Assembly: GCF_008806975.1 (NCBI RefSeq)
Contig: NZ_CP031728.1
Coordinates: forward strand, 806,001 to 870,000
Source: Cellvibrio sp. KY-GH-1
GTDB taxonomy: Bacteria; Pseudomonadota; Gammaproteobacteria; Pseudomonadales; Cellvibrionaceae
Direction of reading: 5' to 3'
Length of the DNA stretch: 64,000 nucleotides
Below the pieces are notes generated by a model. The model ran no database searches, was not told the origin of the DNA, and saw only the letters and a list, made by a program, of their open reading frames with translations. Of this stretch, positions 1 to 9,641 are shown one piece after another. How positions within the stretch are numbered: position 1 is the first letter of the stretch; every line of letters begins with the position of its first letter. The translations under genes and the position numbers were made by a program.

Positions 1-1
1 T

Positions 2-259
2 ACAGCACCTGCTAAATCACCCGTAAAATCCAAGAAGCTCAGTTACAAATTTCAGAAAGAGTTTGATGAGTTGCCACAAAAAATCGAAGCCTTGGAGCAA
101 CAGCTTGAATCATTACAGGTGGAGGCAAATGCAGGAGATTTCTACTCGCAGTCTGCCGCTGTTGTAGAGAAAAAACTGCAGGATCTGGCCCGCGTGCAAC
201 AGCAACTCGATGATTGCTTCGAGCGCTGGGCCGAATTGGAGGATATGCAGCAAGAATAA
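2..259 (+). CDS. uup: ABC-F type ATPase Uup, C-terminal end (partial)
   Basis: The open frame enters from the left edge and ends at the TAA at 257-259, giving about 85 residues. It is Lys/Pro-rich at first (KSPVKSKKLSYKFQKE) and then forms a charged coiled coil (ELPQKIEALEQQLESL). This is the pattern of the C-terminal DNA-binding coiled-coil domain of Uup-family ABC-F proteins, cytoplasmic ATPases linked to DNA and ribosome maintenance. The ATPase domains lie outside the window, so the family call rests on the tail alone. Another ABC-F member with the same tail is possible. A TTG at 71 is internal, not a start. Confidence 0.7.
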   Translation, partial: TAPAKSPVKSKKLSYKFQKEFDELPQKIEALEQQLESLQVEANAGDFYSQSAAVVEKKLQDLARVQQQLDDCFERWAELEDMQQE

Positions 260-274
260 ATCATGGCCGTAAGA

Positions 275-736
275 TTATTCAGGGAGGTCGGTTTGCTTTT
301 TGACGAGAACGGCCAAGACGTCACAAGTAGCGCCATGCAAAACGCTATTTGGCGTTGAGCCAAGTAAAAGCGCAAACCCTTTACGTCCATGACTGCCAAC
401 CACAATCAAATCTGCCTCCTCCTGCTCGGCGAGATAGTGAAGTTCCGCTGCTGGCTGCCCAACCAAAACATGCTGTTGCTGAATTGGGTAGTCAGCGGAT
501 TTTGCAAGTTGGGTCAATTCCGCGCTGGCTTTTTGAACTTGCTGTTCCTGCACACCGCTAAGGTCTACCGGCATATCTCCGCCATAGGCAAAAGCAATGG
601 GTTCAAGGACATGGGCAAGAGTCAATTTGGCGTTGCAGACACTGGCAATTCCTGCCGCGCGCGCGATCACTTTCGGGCAATCCTCGGATAAATCGACACC
701 GACAATAATGTGGCGATAACTGATGGCCTCATTCAT
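275..736 (-). CDS. Universal stress protein, UspA family
   Basis: This single-domain Usp protein of 153 residues starts YRHIIVGVDLSEDC and ends in a GSHGRKGF...LLGST loop followed by CDVLAV, which is the nucleotide-binding fold of the family. The glycine loop looks about one residue shorter than in the ATP-binding MJ0577 type, so ATP binding is uncertain. A GTG nine bases upstream (745) is also open, but GAGG sits over it and is correctly spaced for the ATG at 734-736. It is expected to be cytoplasmic and stress- or growth-arrest-induced. It converges on uup and is not in an operon with its neighbours. Confidence 0.85.
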   Translation of the reverse strand: MNEAISYRHIIVGVDLSEDCPKVIARAAGIASVCNAKLTLAHVLEPIAFAYGGDMPVDLSGVQEQQVQKASAELTQLAKSADYPIQQQHVLVGQPAAELHYLAEQEEADLIVVGSHGRKGFALLLGSTPNSVLHGATCDVLAVLVKKQTDLPE

Positions 737-888
737 GATTTTCACCTCGCTGTGAATCCGTGTTGAGAACGAAGATAAATTTACTAATACGACAAGCTGT
801 GAACAAAATAATCCTTAATCAAAAGGTAGCTCAATTCGGGATTAATCCAAATTTGTTTAAGCATTAATGATTTTTTTGGGGCTTTTTT

Positions 889-1380
889 ATGAGTGTTTGG
901 CTTGTTGTTTTTATATTGTTGGCCGTGGGGATGATTATGGGGCCCATCTCTATGCTCAGGCCAAAACCAGGTCAACGGCGTAAAGAAAATTTACGGGCCC
1001 AAGCAGCACAACAAGGTGTGCGTTTTGGGCTGCGCAAAGCCCCAAAGCTAAAGACAGATATGGAGGATCCAGAACCCACCCCGGCATACTACCTTGCCCC
1101 CACAACAAAGATGCAAGCTATGTCGACCTGGACACTAATGCGCACGGGATATGAGCATGAAGGAAACTTTTATCGCGATTGGGATTGGAACGGGGAATAT
1201 CGCCCGAGCGCGAAAGCCAGTCATCTATTACGCGAATATTTAGCTAACTTGCCTGAATCGGTAACCTTGATAAGTCAGGGGGAGGCGGGAACCTGCCTGC
1301 TTTGGAATGAAAAGGAAGATGCAGAATTACTCAATGTACTGATTAAGTTGTTAAAAGAGTTGCAGGCTAGTGTAGTTTAA
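889..1380 (+). CDS. Conserved hypothetical protein with one N-terminal membrane anchor
   Basis: The product is 163 residues. Residues 1-22 (SVWLVVFILLAVGMIMGP) form one transmembrane segment. A basic stretch (RPKPGQRRKENLRAQ) follows, suggesting that the remainder lies in the cytoplasm. The soluble part holds a Trp-rich stretch (RDWDWNGEYRP) and a C-terminal helix. I do not recognise a characterised family. The gene sits between uspA and the topA region, and its 3' end overlaps the convergent next gene by 14 bp. It may be a membrane-tethered accessory protein, but no function can be assigned from the sequence. Confidence 0.7.
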   Translation: MSVWLVVFILLAVGMIMGPISMLRPKPGQRRKENLRAQAAQQGVRFGLRKAPKLKTDMEDPEPTPAYYLAPTTKMQAMSTWTLMRTGYEHEGNFYRDWDWNGEYRPSAKASHLLREYLANLPESVTLISQGEAGTCLLWNEKEDAELLNVLIKLLKELQASVV

Positions 1381-2080
1381 GCGCCGCAGATGCAGGTGTC
1401 TGTAGTTCGCGGCTCAAGCTAACCCGGTCACCGTCTACCATCTCGCTCAATTCTTTGATCATTTTCAATCGGCGTGGATCCTGATGCATCGACTCCATTA
1501 GCAACTGCTGAGCCTTACGATAAAACGCCTGAGCGGAAAATCGATCGCTAATTGCCATGGATTTATCTCCCTGGCCGATATAGGACATTACCGACACCAT
1601 CAAATATGCCCAGCGCAATTCTGCTAAATACGTTTCGAGTTCTATTTCATTAATTACACCTCGTGCGGCCAGCTGGGTAATCAAATGCATAGCCTCATTC
1701 AAATGCAGCTGAGTTTTAGCGATTTGCGCGTCGCTATCGCGCTGGTAACTTATTGGTTGGCGCGTTTGCGGGTTTAGCATTTCTTCGGAGTGGAGCTCTG
1801 TCTTGCGAATTGCCGCCTCGAGGTGTTCCCGGTTTTTGTCTTCCAGTGCCAGCATGTGCTGTTGCAGCTCAACAATCATGTCATTTATGTGTTTGGTGAT
1901 TACCCGATTGGGAATTGTCTGCTCAAGGCAGGTCACAACCTCGCCGAGCTCATCAGCCTGTACACGTAATCGACGTTGCTGCAGGCGTCTTTCTCGCTGC
2001 TGCGCCTGCATACGGTTAATTACACTTACGGCAATAAGTGTTATCAACATCAAAAAAACGAGAATAACAATCAGGGTCAT
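1367..2080 (-). CDS. Conserved hypothetical membrane-anchored coiled-coil protein
   Basis: The product is 237 residues. The N-terminal helix (TLIVILVFLMLITLIAVSVI) is a membrane anchor. It is followed by an Arg/Gln-rich coiled coil (QAQQRERRLQQRRLRVQ) and a mostly helical domain. A similar gene lies beside topA in Pseudomonas, so synteny supports a real conserved gene (recalled, not searched). It is transcribed away from topA, and the roughly 325 bp between them (2081-2406) holds both promoters. I cannot name its function; the layout of one anchor plus long helices suits a scaffold or envelope-associated protein. Confidence 0.7.
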   Translation of the reverse strand: MTLIVILVFLMLITLIAVSVINRMQAQQRERRLQQRRLRVQADELGEVVTCLEQTIPNRVITKHINDMIVELQQHMLALEDKNREHLEAAIRKTELHSEEMLNPQTRQPISYQRDSDAQIAKTQLHLNEAMHLITQLAARGVINEIELETYLAELRWAYLMVSVMSYIGQGDKSMAISDRFSAQAFYRKAQQLLMESMHQDPRRLKMIKELSEMVDGDRVSLSRELQTPASAALKLH

Positions 2081-2406
2081 GCGTGGCTTTTCTGGTTGGT
2101 GGATAGCGATAGAGGTTAACGCTTTTGTTAAAAACTCATGATTTCATTAAAGTTATTTAAAATCAGTGCATTACATACATAAGTTAACGTTGATTCAAGT
2201 CCTGTTTTGCGATCAATTTTGCATGACTTGTCTTGCTAGACTATAAGTCTTGGAGGAAATTATCGCTTGACCCCTCGAGGATCAGGTCTTATATATGCGC
2301 ACCTTTGAATGCTAGTTTATCTTTTTTTGAACGCTCTGCAGTATTAGTTTGGCATATTTTTCATCATTGCACAGCCTTCCTTTATCTCGAGATATTTTTG
2401 ACCATC

Positions 2407-5025
2407 ATGGGTAAATCCTTAGTTATCGTTGAGTCGCCTGCCAAGGCAAAAACCATTAACAAATACCTGGGTAACGACTTTGTCGTTAAGTCCAGTATTG
2501 GTCATATCCGCGATCTACCCACCAGTGGCGGAGCAAAACCTGTTGATGCAAAAGAGCGCGCTAAACAAGCGGCGGCAACCAGGAAGATGTCAGCTGAAGA
2601 TAAAGCGCTTTATCAAGCGCAAAAAAGCAAAAGCCAGCTTATTAATCGTATGGGGATTGATCCGGAAAATAATTGGGAAGCCCAGTATGAGATTTTGCCC
2701 GGCAAGGAAAAAGTAGTAGAAGAGTTGCGCAAGCTCGCAGAAAAGGCTGACACAGTCTATCTCGCAACCGACTTGGACAGAGAAGGGGAGGCTATCGCTT
2801 GGCACTTACGCGAGGCCATTGGTGGGGATGAGTCCCGCTATCGTCGTGTGGTATTTAATGAAATTACTAAATCGGCCATTCAAAATGCGTTCAAAACGCC
2901 TGGCCCGATTGACCAAAATCGCGTAGATGCGCAACAAGCCCGCCGGTTTTTGGATCGCGTCGTAGGCTATATGGTTTCGCCTTTGCTTTGGGAGAAAGTC
3001 GCTCGCGGATTATCTGCCGGGCGCGTGCAGTCAGTTGCCGTGCGCTTGGTGGTGGAACGGGAGCGAGAAATCCGTGCTTTTATACCTGAAGAGTACTGGA
3101 CATTGTTTGCGGATTTAAAAGCGGATAAGGATCCGGTTGCATTTGAGGTTAAAAAGAAGGGTGACGAAGCCTTTAAACCCATCAATGAAGCACAAACCAT
3201 GACTGCTGTCGCTGCACTGAAGGGCGCTAGTTACAAGGTTGCCAGTCGGGAAGATAAGCCGACCCAATCGAAACCTTCCGCACCGTTTATAACCTCGACC
3301 CTTCAGCAAGCTGCGAGTACGCGACTTGGTTTTGGCGTCAAAAAAACCATGATGATGGCTCAGCGTCTGTATGAAGCTGGCTACATCACCTATATGCGTA
3401 CTGACTCCACGAACCTCAGTAAAGAGGCGGTCGAGAGCTGTCGTGAATATATTCTTACTCATTACGGCAAATCTTACCTGCCAGAGTCACCGGTTGCCTA
3501 TTCCAGTAAGGAGGGGGCGCAAGAGGCTCACGAAGCGATTCGACCATCTAATGTTGATGTATTACCTAATCAACTAAGTGGTATGGAGCGTGATGCGGAG
3601 CGTCTTTACGGTCTCATCTGGCAACAATTTGTCGCTTGTCAAATGACGCCAGCGGAGTACACGAGCACGAGCGTTGTAGTGCATGCAGGTGAATATGAGT
3701 TGCGCACTCGCGGTCGAGTAATTCGCTTTGATGGTTTCACCAAGGTGTTACCGCAGGTCGCAAAAAAAGATGAAGATGTTGTTTTGCCTGAGATGAAAGT
3801 GGGGCAAGTATTACCCTTGATTAAATTGAATCCGCAGCAGCATTTTACCAAGCCTGCTGCGCGCTACACTGAGGCCAGCTTGGTAAAAGAGCTGGAGAAA
3901 CGTGCAATAGGTCGTCCGTCTACATATGCAGCGATTATTTCTACAATTCAGGAGCGCGGATATGTCCGCCAAGATAATCGTCGCTTCTATGCCGAAAAGA
4001 TGGGCGATATTGTTACCGAGCGTTTGGTCGAAAGTTTTGATGATTTAATGGATTACAGTTTCACCGCAACTATGGAAGAGGCGTTGGACACGGTTGCGCA
4101 AGGCGGAAAAAACTGGCGCGATCTGCTCGACGAATTTTACGCTGGATTTAGTAAAAAGTTGGAGTCCGCTTCTAGTGCATCCAAGGGGATGCGCGCGAAC
4201 GATCCAACTGATACAGACATCTCCTGCAATCTGTGTGGTCGCCATATGCAGATTAGAACCGGTAGCACGGGTGTGTTTTTGGGTTGCTCCGGTTATGCGC
4301 TGCCGCCCAAAGAACGCTGCAAAAATACAATGAATCTTGTTTCTGGTGATGAGGTCATTGACGCTGAAGCGGACGAAGAAGCTGAATCTCGCCAACTGAG
4401 ATCCAAGCATCGTTGCAAGCTCTGTAATTCTGCGATGGATTCATATTTGCTAGATGAGAGCCGTAAATTACATATATGTGGTAACAATCCAGATTGTTCT
4501 GGTTACGAAGTGGAGCAGGGAAGTTACAGGCTGAAGGGGTATGAAGGCCCAACTATTGAGTGCGACAAGTGTAACAGCGAAATGCAGCTTAAAACGGGGC
4601 GTTTCGGTAAGTACTTTGGCTGCACCAATAGTGAGTGTAAAAACACTCGCAAGCTACTTAAGAGTGGAGAGGCTGCGCCGCCAAAGGTGGAGCCGATTGC
4701 GATGCCGGAGTTGCGCTGCGAAAAAGTTGATGATCACTACGTTTTGCGCGATGGAGCGGCCGGTCTATTTCTGGCTGCCAGTCAATTCCCTAAAAATAGG
4801 GAGACGCGTGCGCCGCTCGTGGAGGAGCTGTTGCCTTACAAAGATCGGATCGATCCAAAATATCACTTTTTATTATCCGCACCAGCTAAAGATCCAGAGG
4901 GCAACAAGGCCATTATTCGTTTTAGTCGCAAGACTAAAGAGCAGTACGTTCAGACTGAAGTGAACGGCAAGGCAACTGGCTGGAAGGCTTTCTATAACTC
5001 CGGTAAGTGGTTGGTACAAAAATAA
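2407..5025 (+). CDS. topA: DNA topoisomerase I
   Basis: This type IA topoisomerase has 872 residues (E. coli TopA has 865) and relaxes negatively supercoiled DNA. The Toprim domain opens with [19 protein letters not shown] and carries the acidic DLDREGEA motif. The catalytic tyrosine lies in the [13 protein letters not shown] motif. Three Cys4 zinc-ribbon units follow ([24 protein letters not shown]), and then a basic C-terminal DNA-binding tail. The frame is open back to 2233, but the family begins at [11 protein letters not shown], so the ATG at 2407 is chosen. The downstream DUF6586-like gene follows in the same direction. Confidence 0.98.
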   Translation: MGKSLVIVESPAKAKTINKYLGNDFVVKSSIGHIRDLPTSGGAKPVDAKERAKQAAATRKMSAEDKALYQAQKSKSQLINRMGIDPENNWEAQYEILPGKEKVVEELRKLAEKADTVYLATDLDREGEAIAWHLREAIGGDESRYRRVVFNEITKSAIQNAFKTPGPIDQNRVDAQQARRFLDRVVGYMVSPLLWEKVARGLSAGRVQSVAVRLVVEREREIRAFIPEEYWTLFADLKADKDPVAFEVKKKGDEAFKPINEAQTMTAVAALKGASYKVASREDKPTQSKPSAPFITSTLQQAASTRLGFGVKKTMMMAQRLYEAGYITYMRTDSTNLSKEAVESCREYILTHYGKSYLPESPVAYSSKEGAQEAHEAIRPSNVDVLPNQLSGMERDAERLYGLIWQQFVACQMTPAEYTSTSVVVHAGEYELRTRGRVIRFDGFTKVLPQVAKKDEDVVLPEMKVGQVLPLIKLNPQQHFTKPAARYTEASLVKELEKRAIGRPSTYAAIISTIQERGYVRQDNRRFYAEKMGDIVTERLVESFDDLMDYSFTATMEEALDTVAQGGKNWRDLLDEFYAGFSKKLESASSASKGMRANDPTDTDISCNLCGRHMQIRTGSTGVFLGCSGYALPPKERCKNTMNLVSGDEVIDAEADEEAESRQLRSKHRCKLCNSAMDSYLLDESRKLHICGNNPDCSGYEVEQGSYRLKGYEGPTIECDKCNSEMQLKTGRFGKYFGCTNSECKNTRKLLKSGEAAPPKVEPIAMPELRCEKVDDHYVLRDGAAGLFLAASQFPKNRETRAPLVEELLPYKDRIDPKYHFLLSAPAKDPEGNKAIIRFSRKTKEQYVQTEVNGKATGWKAFYNSGKWLVQK

Positions 5026-5093
5026 CCTGTAAGGTCGACGGGTACCTGTCTAACCGTCGACCAACCCTTTCCTCCCGTTTGCGTAATTTGCTC

Positions 5094-5618
5094 ATGCGTA
5101 CACACTTATCCTTGGTTAACCAAAAGCTCGGTTTTGCTTCTACCCTGCTGTTGCTGGCCGCTGACTCCGAGCTAATCTCGGTAGGAAGCTTGCGCTGTAG
5201 AGCTATTCAGGAATCGATATTGCTCCATTTATATACAGCTTTTCATTTCTATCAGCGTGAGTTGGCGGAACTAAATGGTATCAAGATGCCTGAGCTTATC
5301 GACTCGATGGATTCCTTGGTGAATGGACTTAATCAGCTGGGTAAGCAACCATCAGAAGTTTTAGAGTTACAGTCTATTTGCGCTGAAAAAGGAAGTTGGT
5401 TGAATCAGCTATTGAATCAATACAAGTTGATTTTCATCTCCCCACCTAAAGCCGTTGAGAAGAAGGCGTTTGTGCAGGAGGGGATGATTGAGCTTGTTGA
5501 TGTTTCTCAGGACACTATCGAAGTGAATGCTGAACTAGATCTAAAAATATTGGCTGAATGGCTGAATGAATTTAAGGCGCTTATCTTACGGCATCGCGAA
5601 ACTGGCGCTGAGTATTAA
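5094..5618 (+). CDS. DUF6586-like conserved protein downstream of topA
   Basis: The product is 174 residues, largely helical and soluble, starting MRTHLSLVNQKLGFASTLL. It matches what I recall of the DUF6586 proteins found immediately after topA in Pseudomonas and relatives. The frame is open to 5007, overlapping topA, but the family start is the ATG at 5094. The gene lies about 70 bp after topA and is probably co-transcribed with it. No catalytic motif or membrane segment is visible, and the function is unknown. Confidence 0.75.
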   Translation: MRTHLSLVNQKLGFASTLLLLAADSELISVGSLRCRAIQESILLHLYTAFHFYQRELAELNGIKMPELIDSMDSLVNGLNQLGKQPSEVLELQSICAEKGSWLNQLLNQYKLIFISPPKAVEKKAFVQEGMIELVDVSQDTIEVNAELDLKILAEWLNEFKALILRHRETGAEY

Positions 5619-5636
5619 CAAACGTTACATAAAAAG

Positions 5637-5665
5637 TTGAAGCTGCATAATGACTGTGGCACAAT
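5637..5665 (+). promoter_or_regulatory. Candidate sigma70 promoter upstream of tRNA-Leu
   Basis: TTGAAG (5637-5642), a 17-bp spacer and CACAAT (5660-5665) resemble a -35/-10 pair and fall in the gap between the DUF6586-like gene and the tRNA. The -10 element is imperfect, so this is only a candidate. Confidence 0.35.
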
Positions 5666-5782
5666 CAGCACCCTTCGCGCGACCGACCCGATGATTTTTA
5701 TAAAAAACATTAAAAATCAAATAGTTAAAGCGCAATAAGATTTAGTCAGTGCCTTTTTCCAAAACGGAAAAGGCGACCCAAT

Positions 5783-5867
5783 GCGGACGTGGTGAAATTG
5801 GTAGACACACCAGGTTTAGGTTCTGGCGCCGTGAGGTGTGAGAGTTCGAGTCTCTCCGTCCGCACCA
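5783..5867 (+). tRNA. tRNA-Leu (anticodon UAG)
   Basis: The 85-nt sequence folds as a class II tRNA. The acceptor stem GCGGACG/CGTCCGC is perfect and the CCA end is encoded. The anticodon arm CCAGG-TTTAGGT-TCTGG places TAG at positions 34-36, which reads CUA leucine codons. There is a long variable arm after it, then a T arm containing GTTCGAGTC. It lies between the topA operon and tig. Confidence 0.97.
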
Positions 5868-5932
5868 TATTTCCGGGTTTTTAATAAAATACCCGATCGA
5901 TTGCCAAACATTAGTTATTGCACGAGGCACAT

Positions 5933-7246
5933 ATGCAGGTTTCACTTGAAACAACATCTGGATTGGAACGCCGCCTGACTGTAGGCGTACCTGCGGAACA
6001 AGTAGAGAACGAAGTTGAAAATCGTTTAAAGCAAGCTGCACGCAATGTCAGCATTAAAGGTTTCCGTAAAGGTAAGGTGCCACTCGCAGTTGTAAAGCAG
6101 CGTTTTGGCGCAGGTATTCGTCAAGAAGTTGTTGGTGACGTGATCAGCCGTTCTTTCTATGCTGCGGTTCAAAAAGAGAATGTTAAGCCAGCCGGCCAAC
6201 CTTCCATTCAACCAAAGCAATTGGTAGAAGGAAAGGATTTGGAATATGTTGCTACTTTTGAAGTTTACCCAAGTGTTGCTTTAAGCGATCTGACTACTTA
6301 TGAAGTTACCCGCTATAAAGCAGAGGTTACCGAGTCTGATGTAGACAACATGGTTGAGGTGTTGCGTAAGCATCAGGCGACTTGGTCCGTAGTGGAGCGC
6401 GCTGCTGCAGATGGCGATCAAGTTGACATCAACTTTGTTGGCACCAAAGATGGTGTTGAGTTTGCTGGCGGGAAAGCCGATAACCACAAATTGGTATTAG
6501 GTTCCAAGTCTATGATTCCGGGCTTTGAAGAAGGGATTGTAGGGATGAAAGCTGGTGAGCAAAGAACTGTAGCGGTCACCTTTCCAGCCGATTATCAGGC
6601 GGATGAATTAAAGGGTGCAGCAGCAGAGTTTTCCATCACCGTTAATGCTGTATCTGAGGCGCAGCTGCCAGAGCTTAAGAAAGAATTTTTCCAAAAATTT
6701 GGCGTAGAGAAGGGCGGTGAAAAGCAGTTCCGCAAAGAAGTAAAAGCTAATATGGATCGCGAATTGGCAAATGCACTTAAGGCCAAGGTTAAGGTCCAGG
6801 TAATGGATGCATTGATTGCTACCCATACAACAGATGTACCAAAGGCACTGGTAGCTAATGAGATTCAAGTGCTGCGCAATCAAATGTTGCAGCGTTTTGG
6901 TGGTCAACAGCAAAACTTTGATGTGAAGGCGCTATTGCCTGACACTATGTTCCAAGAGGAGGCTAATCGCCGTGTAACCTTGGGACTGATAGTTGGTGAA
7001 ATTGTTAAGAGCAATAAACTCAAGCCCGACGCCAAGCGTGTTCGAGCGATGATCGAGGAGATAGCCTCTACTTACCAAGAGCCCAAAGAGGTTGTTGAGT
7101 ATTACAGCAACAATCAAGAGCTGTTGGCAGGCGTTGAGTCTGCTGTGCTCGAAGATCAAGTTGTAGATCATATCCTTGCTCAAGCCAAGGTCGCTGACGT
7201 AGAAACCAACTACGACGAAATCATCAAAGCTAACGCTCAGCGCTAA
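5933..7246 (+). CDS. tig: Trigger factor, ribosome-associated chaperone and prolyl isomerase
   Basis: The product is 437 residues with the three trigger-factor domains. The N-terminal ribosome-binding domain carries the signature loop GFRKGKVP (near residues 44-51). A FKBP-like prolyl isomerase domain spans about 150-245 (GDQVDINFVGTKDG, GMKAGEQRTVAVTFP). A helical C-terminal chaperone domain follows. It binds ribosomal protein L23 and shields nascent chains. The frame is open from 5918, but MQVSLETT at 5933 is the family start, with GAGG just upstream. It is followed by clpP and clpX, the usual tig-clpP-clpX-lon order. Confidence 0.97.
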   Translation: MQVSLETTSGLERRLTVGVPAEQVENEVENRLKQAARNVSIKGFRKGKVPLAVVKQRFGAGIRQEVVGDVISRSFYAAVQKENVKPAGQPSIQPKQLVEGKDLEYVATFEVYPSVALSDLTTYEVTRYKAEVTESDVDNMVEVLRKHQATWSVVERAAADGDQVDINFVGTKDGVEFAGGKADNHKLVLGSKSMIPGFEEGIVGMKAGEQRTVAVTFPADYQADELKGAAAEFSITVNAVSEAQLPELKKEFFQKFGVEKGGEKQFRKEVKANMDRELANALKAKVKVQVMDALIATHTTDVPKALVANEIQVLRNQMLQRFGGQQQNFDVKALLPDTMFQEEANRRVTLGLIVGEIVKSNKLKPDAKRVRAMIEEIASTYQEPKEVVEYYSNNQELLAGVESAVLEDQVVDHILAQAKVADVETNYDEIIKANAQR

Positions 7247-7257
7247 TCGTTTAAAAA

Positions 7258-7290
7258 AGCCGCAAAGCGCTCGTTTTGCGGCTTCTCTCT
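7258..7290 (+). terminator. Terminator after tig
   Basis: AGCCGCAAA pairs with TTTGCGGCT across a short loop and is followed by a T/C-rich tract (TCTCTCTTTC). It separates tig from clpP. Confidence 0.6.
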
Positions 7291-7422
7291 TTCTGAATAC
7301 CTCCCAAAATCCCTCTTTTGACTGGCATATAATCCCATCACGGGTTAAGCTCTGTAGTGTTAAAAATCTCAAGTTCTCAAATTTGGCGAAGCTACTAAGC
7401 CCGCTTAAGGACAAAACGCACG

Positions 7423-8061
7423 ATGTCATACGAACAAATGAAATCCCACTTATCTCATATCAATAGCGGTCTGGTTCCAATTGTTATTGAGCAAACAGCA
7501 AGAGGCGAACGCTCGTTTGATATATATTCTCGCCTGTTAAAGGAGCGCGTTATATTTCTGGTTGGTCCTGTTGAGGACTACATGGCCAATCTGGTAGTGG
7601 CCCAGTTGTTGTTCCTTGAAGCGGAGAATCCAGACAAAGATATCCATCTTTACATCAACTCTCCTGGTGGCTCGGTAACTGCGGGGATGTCCATCTACGA
7701 TACTATGCAGTTCATCAAGCCAGATGTGAGCACGATGTGTATCGGTCAGGCTTGTAGCATGGGGGCATTTTTGTTGAACGCGGGTGCTAAAGGTAAGCGT
7801 TTTTGTCTTCCAAATTCTCGAGTTATGATTCATCAGCCTAGCGGCGGTGCTCAGGGGCAGGCTTCAGATATTCACATCCAAGCCCAGGAAATATTAAAAA
7901 TTCGTGCACGGTTAAATGAGCTGATGGCATTTCATTCCGGCCAACCAATAGAAAAAATTGAGGTGGATACGGAGCGTGATAATTTTATGTCCGCGATTCA
8001 GGCAAAAGAATACGGATTGGTTGATGCGGTGATTGAAAAACGCATACAGCCGAATAAATAG
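7423..8061 (+). CDS. clpP: ATP-dependent Clp protease proteolytic subunit
   Basis: The product is 212 residues of the ClpP serine-protease family, which assembles as a tetradecameric barrel fed by ClpX or ClpA. Catalytic Ser112 lies in GQACSMGAF and His137 in VMIHQPSGG, matching E. coli Ser111/His136. The oxyanion loop INSPGGSV is present at 79-85. The ATG at 7423 gives a short N-terminal propeptide region of the usual length. It lies 128 bp upstream of clpX, its cytoplasmic unfoldase partner. Confidence 0.98.
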   Translation: MSYEQMKSHLSHINSGLVPIVIEQTARGERSFDIYSRLLKERVIFLVGPVEDYMANLVVAQLLFLEAENPDKDIHLYINSPGGSVTAGMSIYDTMQFIKPDVSTMCIGQACSMGAFLLNAGAKGKRFCLPNSRVMIHQPSGGAQGQASDIHIQAQEILKIRARLNELMAFHSGQPIEKIEVDTERDNFMSAIQAKEYGLVDAVIEKRIQPNK

Positions 8062-8189
8062 TTTGAGTTGTCAGGTATGTGAAAATTCGCTTAAGCAAGT
8101 AAAGAAAACGGCGCCAAACCGTGGCTCTCAGCTTGAAATTTATTGCTTAAGCCTGACAATAGTATTGAAATTTTGATGGAGTGGGCCCA

Positions 8190-9488
8190 ATGACCGATCA
8201 CACTAGTGACTCAGGTGATAAGAGCGGAAAGCTACTGTATTGCTCCTTTTGTGGCAAAAGCCAGCACGAGGTTCGCAAGCTAATTGCAGGGCCGTCCGTA
8301 TTTATATGCGACGAATGCGTTGATTTATGTAATGACATAATTCGCGAAGAAATCCAGGAAAATGCTGCGGAGGGTAGCCAAGATAAGCTGCCAAAGCCTC
8401 ATGAAATCTCCGCCATTTTGGATCAGTATGTTATTGGTCAAAAGCGCGCCAAAAAAGTTCTGGCAGTTGCGGTATATAACCACTACAAGCGCCTGCGTTT
8501 TGGTGAAAAAAGTGGGAAAGATAAAGAAGTAGTAGAGTTGGGCAAGAGCAACATCCTTTTGGTTGGTCCCACTGGTAGCGGAAAAACTTTACTGGCAGAA
8601 ACATTAGCTCGACTGCTTGACGTACCCTTTACTATTGCTGATGCCACCACGCTTACCGAAGCAGGGTATGTCGGTGAAGATGTGGAAAACATCATTCAGA
8701 AGTTGTTGCAAAAATGTGACTATGACGTTGAAAAGGCGCAGCAAGGCATAGTCTATATCGATGAAATTGATAAAATTTCTCGTAAATCTGACAATCCCTC
8801 TATAACTCGTGACGTTTCCGGGGAAGGTGTACAGCAAGCGCTACTGAAATTGATTGAAGGTACAGTTGCATCAGTTCCTCCTCAAGGCGGGCGTAAACAT
8901 CCGCAACAAGAGTTTCTTCAGGTAGACACGTCCAACATATTGTTTATTTGTGGTGGCGCTTTTGCTGGATTGGACAAGGTTATTCGCGATAGATCCGAAA
9001 AAGGCGGTATTGGTTTCAGTGCAGAAGTTAAGAGTAAGGATGAGAAGCGTAACTTCGGTGAGACCCTGCACGATCTTGAGCCTGAAGATTTGGTTCGATA
9101 TGGGCTTATACCTGAGTTTGTAGGCCGATTGCCAGTGATAGCTACATTGGATGAGCTGGATAAGGCTGCGTTGATCCAGATTTTAACCGAGCCTCGCAAT
9201 GCGCTCACCAAGCAGTATGCGCGCCTATTTGAAATGGAGGGTGTTCAAATTGACTTCAGGACGGACGCACTTGATGCAGTTGCTGAGCGCGCCTTAGAGC
9301 GTAAAACTGGTGCTCGTGGATTGAGATCTATTATGGAATCAGTACTGCTTGACACAATGTACAAAATTCCTGCTGAAGAGCATGTAGTTAAGGTTGTCGT
9401 TGATGAATCAGTTATAAAAGGTGAGTCTGAGCCATTACTGGTTTATGAGAATACAGAAAAGCAACCTAAAGCTGTTGCAGACGAATAG
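8190..9488 (+). CDS. clpX: ClpX, AAA+ unfoldase subunit of ClpXP
   Basis: The product is 432 residues. The N-terminal Cys4 zinc-binding domain ([11 protein letters not shown] ... CDECVDLC) recognises substrates and adaptors. The AAA+ module has Walker A GPTGSGKT, Walker [10 protein letters not shown], and the pore/arginine-finger region. The ClpP-docking loop of the IGF type is expected, and ICGGAFAG lies in the AAA+ region. A GTG at 8181 is in frame, but the GGAGTGG ribosome-binding site fits the ATG at 8190. It is probably expressed with clpP. Confidence 0.98.
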   Translation: MTDHTSDSGDKSGKLLYCSFCGKSQHEVRKLIAGPSVFICDECVDLCNDIIREEIQENAAEGSQDKLPKPHEISAILDQYVIGQKRAKKVLAVAVYNHYKRLRFGEKSGKDKEVVELGKSNILLVGPTGSGKTLLAETLARLLDVPFTIADATTLTEAGYVGEDVENIIQKLLQKCDYDVEKAQQGIVYIDEIDKISRKSDNPSITRDVSGEGVQQALLKLIEGTVASVPPQGGRKHPQQEFLQVDTSNILFICGGAFAGLDKVIRDRSEKGGIGFSAEVKSKDEKRNFGETLHDLEPEDLVRYGLIPEFVGRLPVIATLDELDKAALIQILTEPRNALTKQYARLFEMEGVQIDFRTDALDAVAERALERKTGARGLRSIMESVLLDTMYKIPAEEHVVKVVVDESVIKGESEPLLVYENTEKQPKAVADE

Positions 9489-9519
9489 TTTTAAAGGTTA
9501 ATTTCTGTTCCGGCCGATT

Positions 9520-9547
9520 AAAAAGAGCGCAAATTTGCGCTCTTTTT
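9520..9547 (+). terminator. Terminator after clpX
   Basis: AAAAAGAGCGCAAA is followed directly by its complement TTTGCGCTCTTTTT, making a strong hairpin with flanking A and T runs. It could work in both directions. Confidence 0.8.
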
Positions 9548-9567
9548 GTTTTTCTGTGGGGTGTAAA

Positions 9568-9597
9568 CTTGTAATTACGTCGATCAGCCCCCAATCT
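9568..9597 (+). promoter_or_regulatory. Candidate sigma32 (heat-shock) promoter of lon
   Basis: CTTGTAA (9568-9574), a 13-bp spacer and CCCCCAATCT (9588-9597) closely resemble the RpoH consensus CTTGAAA-N(11-16)-CCCCATNT. The site is about 45 bp before the lon start and after the clpX terminator. lon is a heat-shock gene in E. coli, so the position makes sense. Confidence 0.5.
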
Positions 9598-9641
9598 TAT
9601 TTCATGACAGTCTGAGCTGTCTTTTGAAAAGAGAGGATCCA

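Noticed and set aside
2233..2406. 58-codon N-terminal extension of topA
   Set aside because: The family starts at [11 protein letters not shown], and the extension covers the promoter region.
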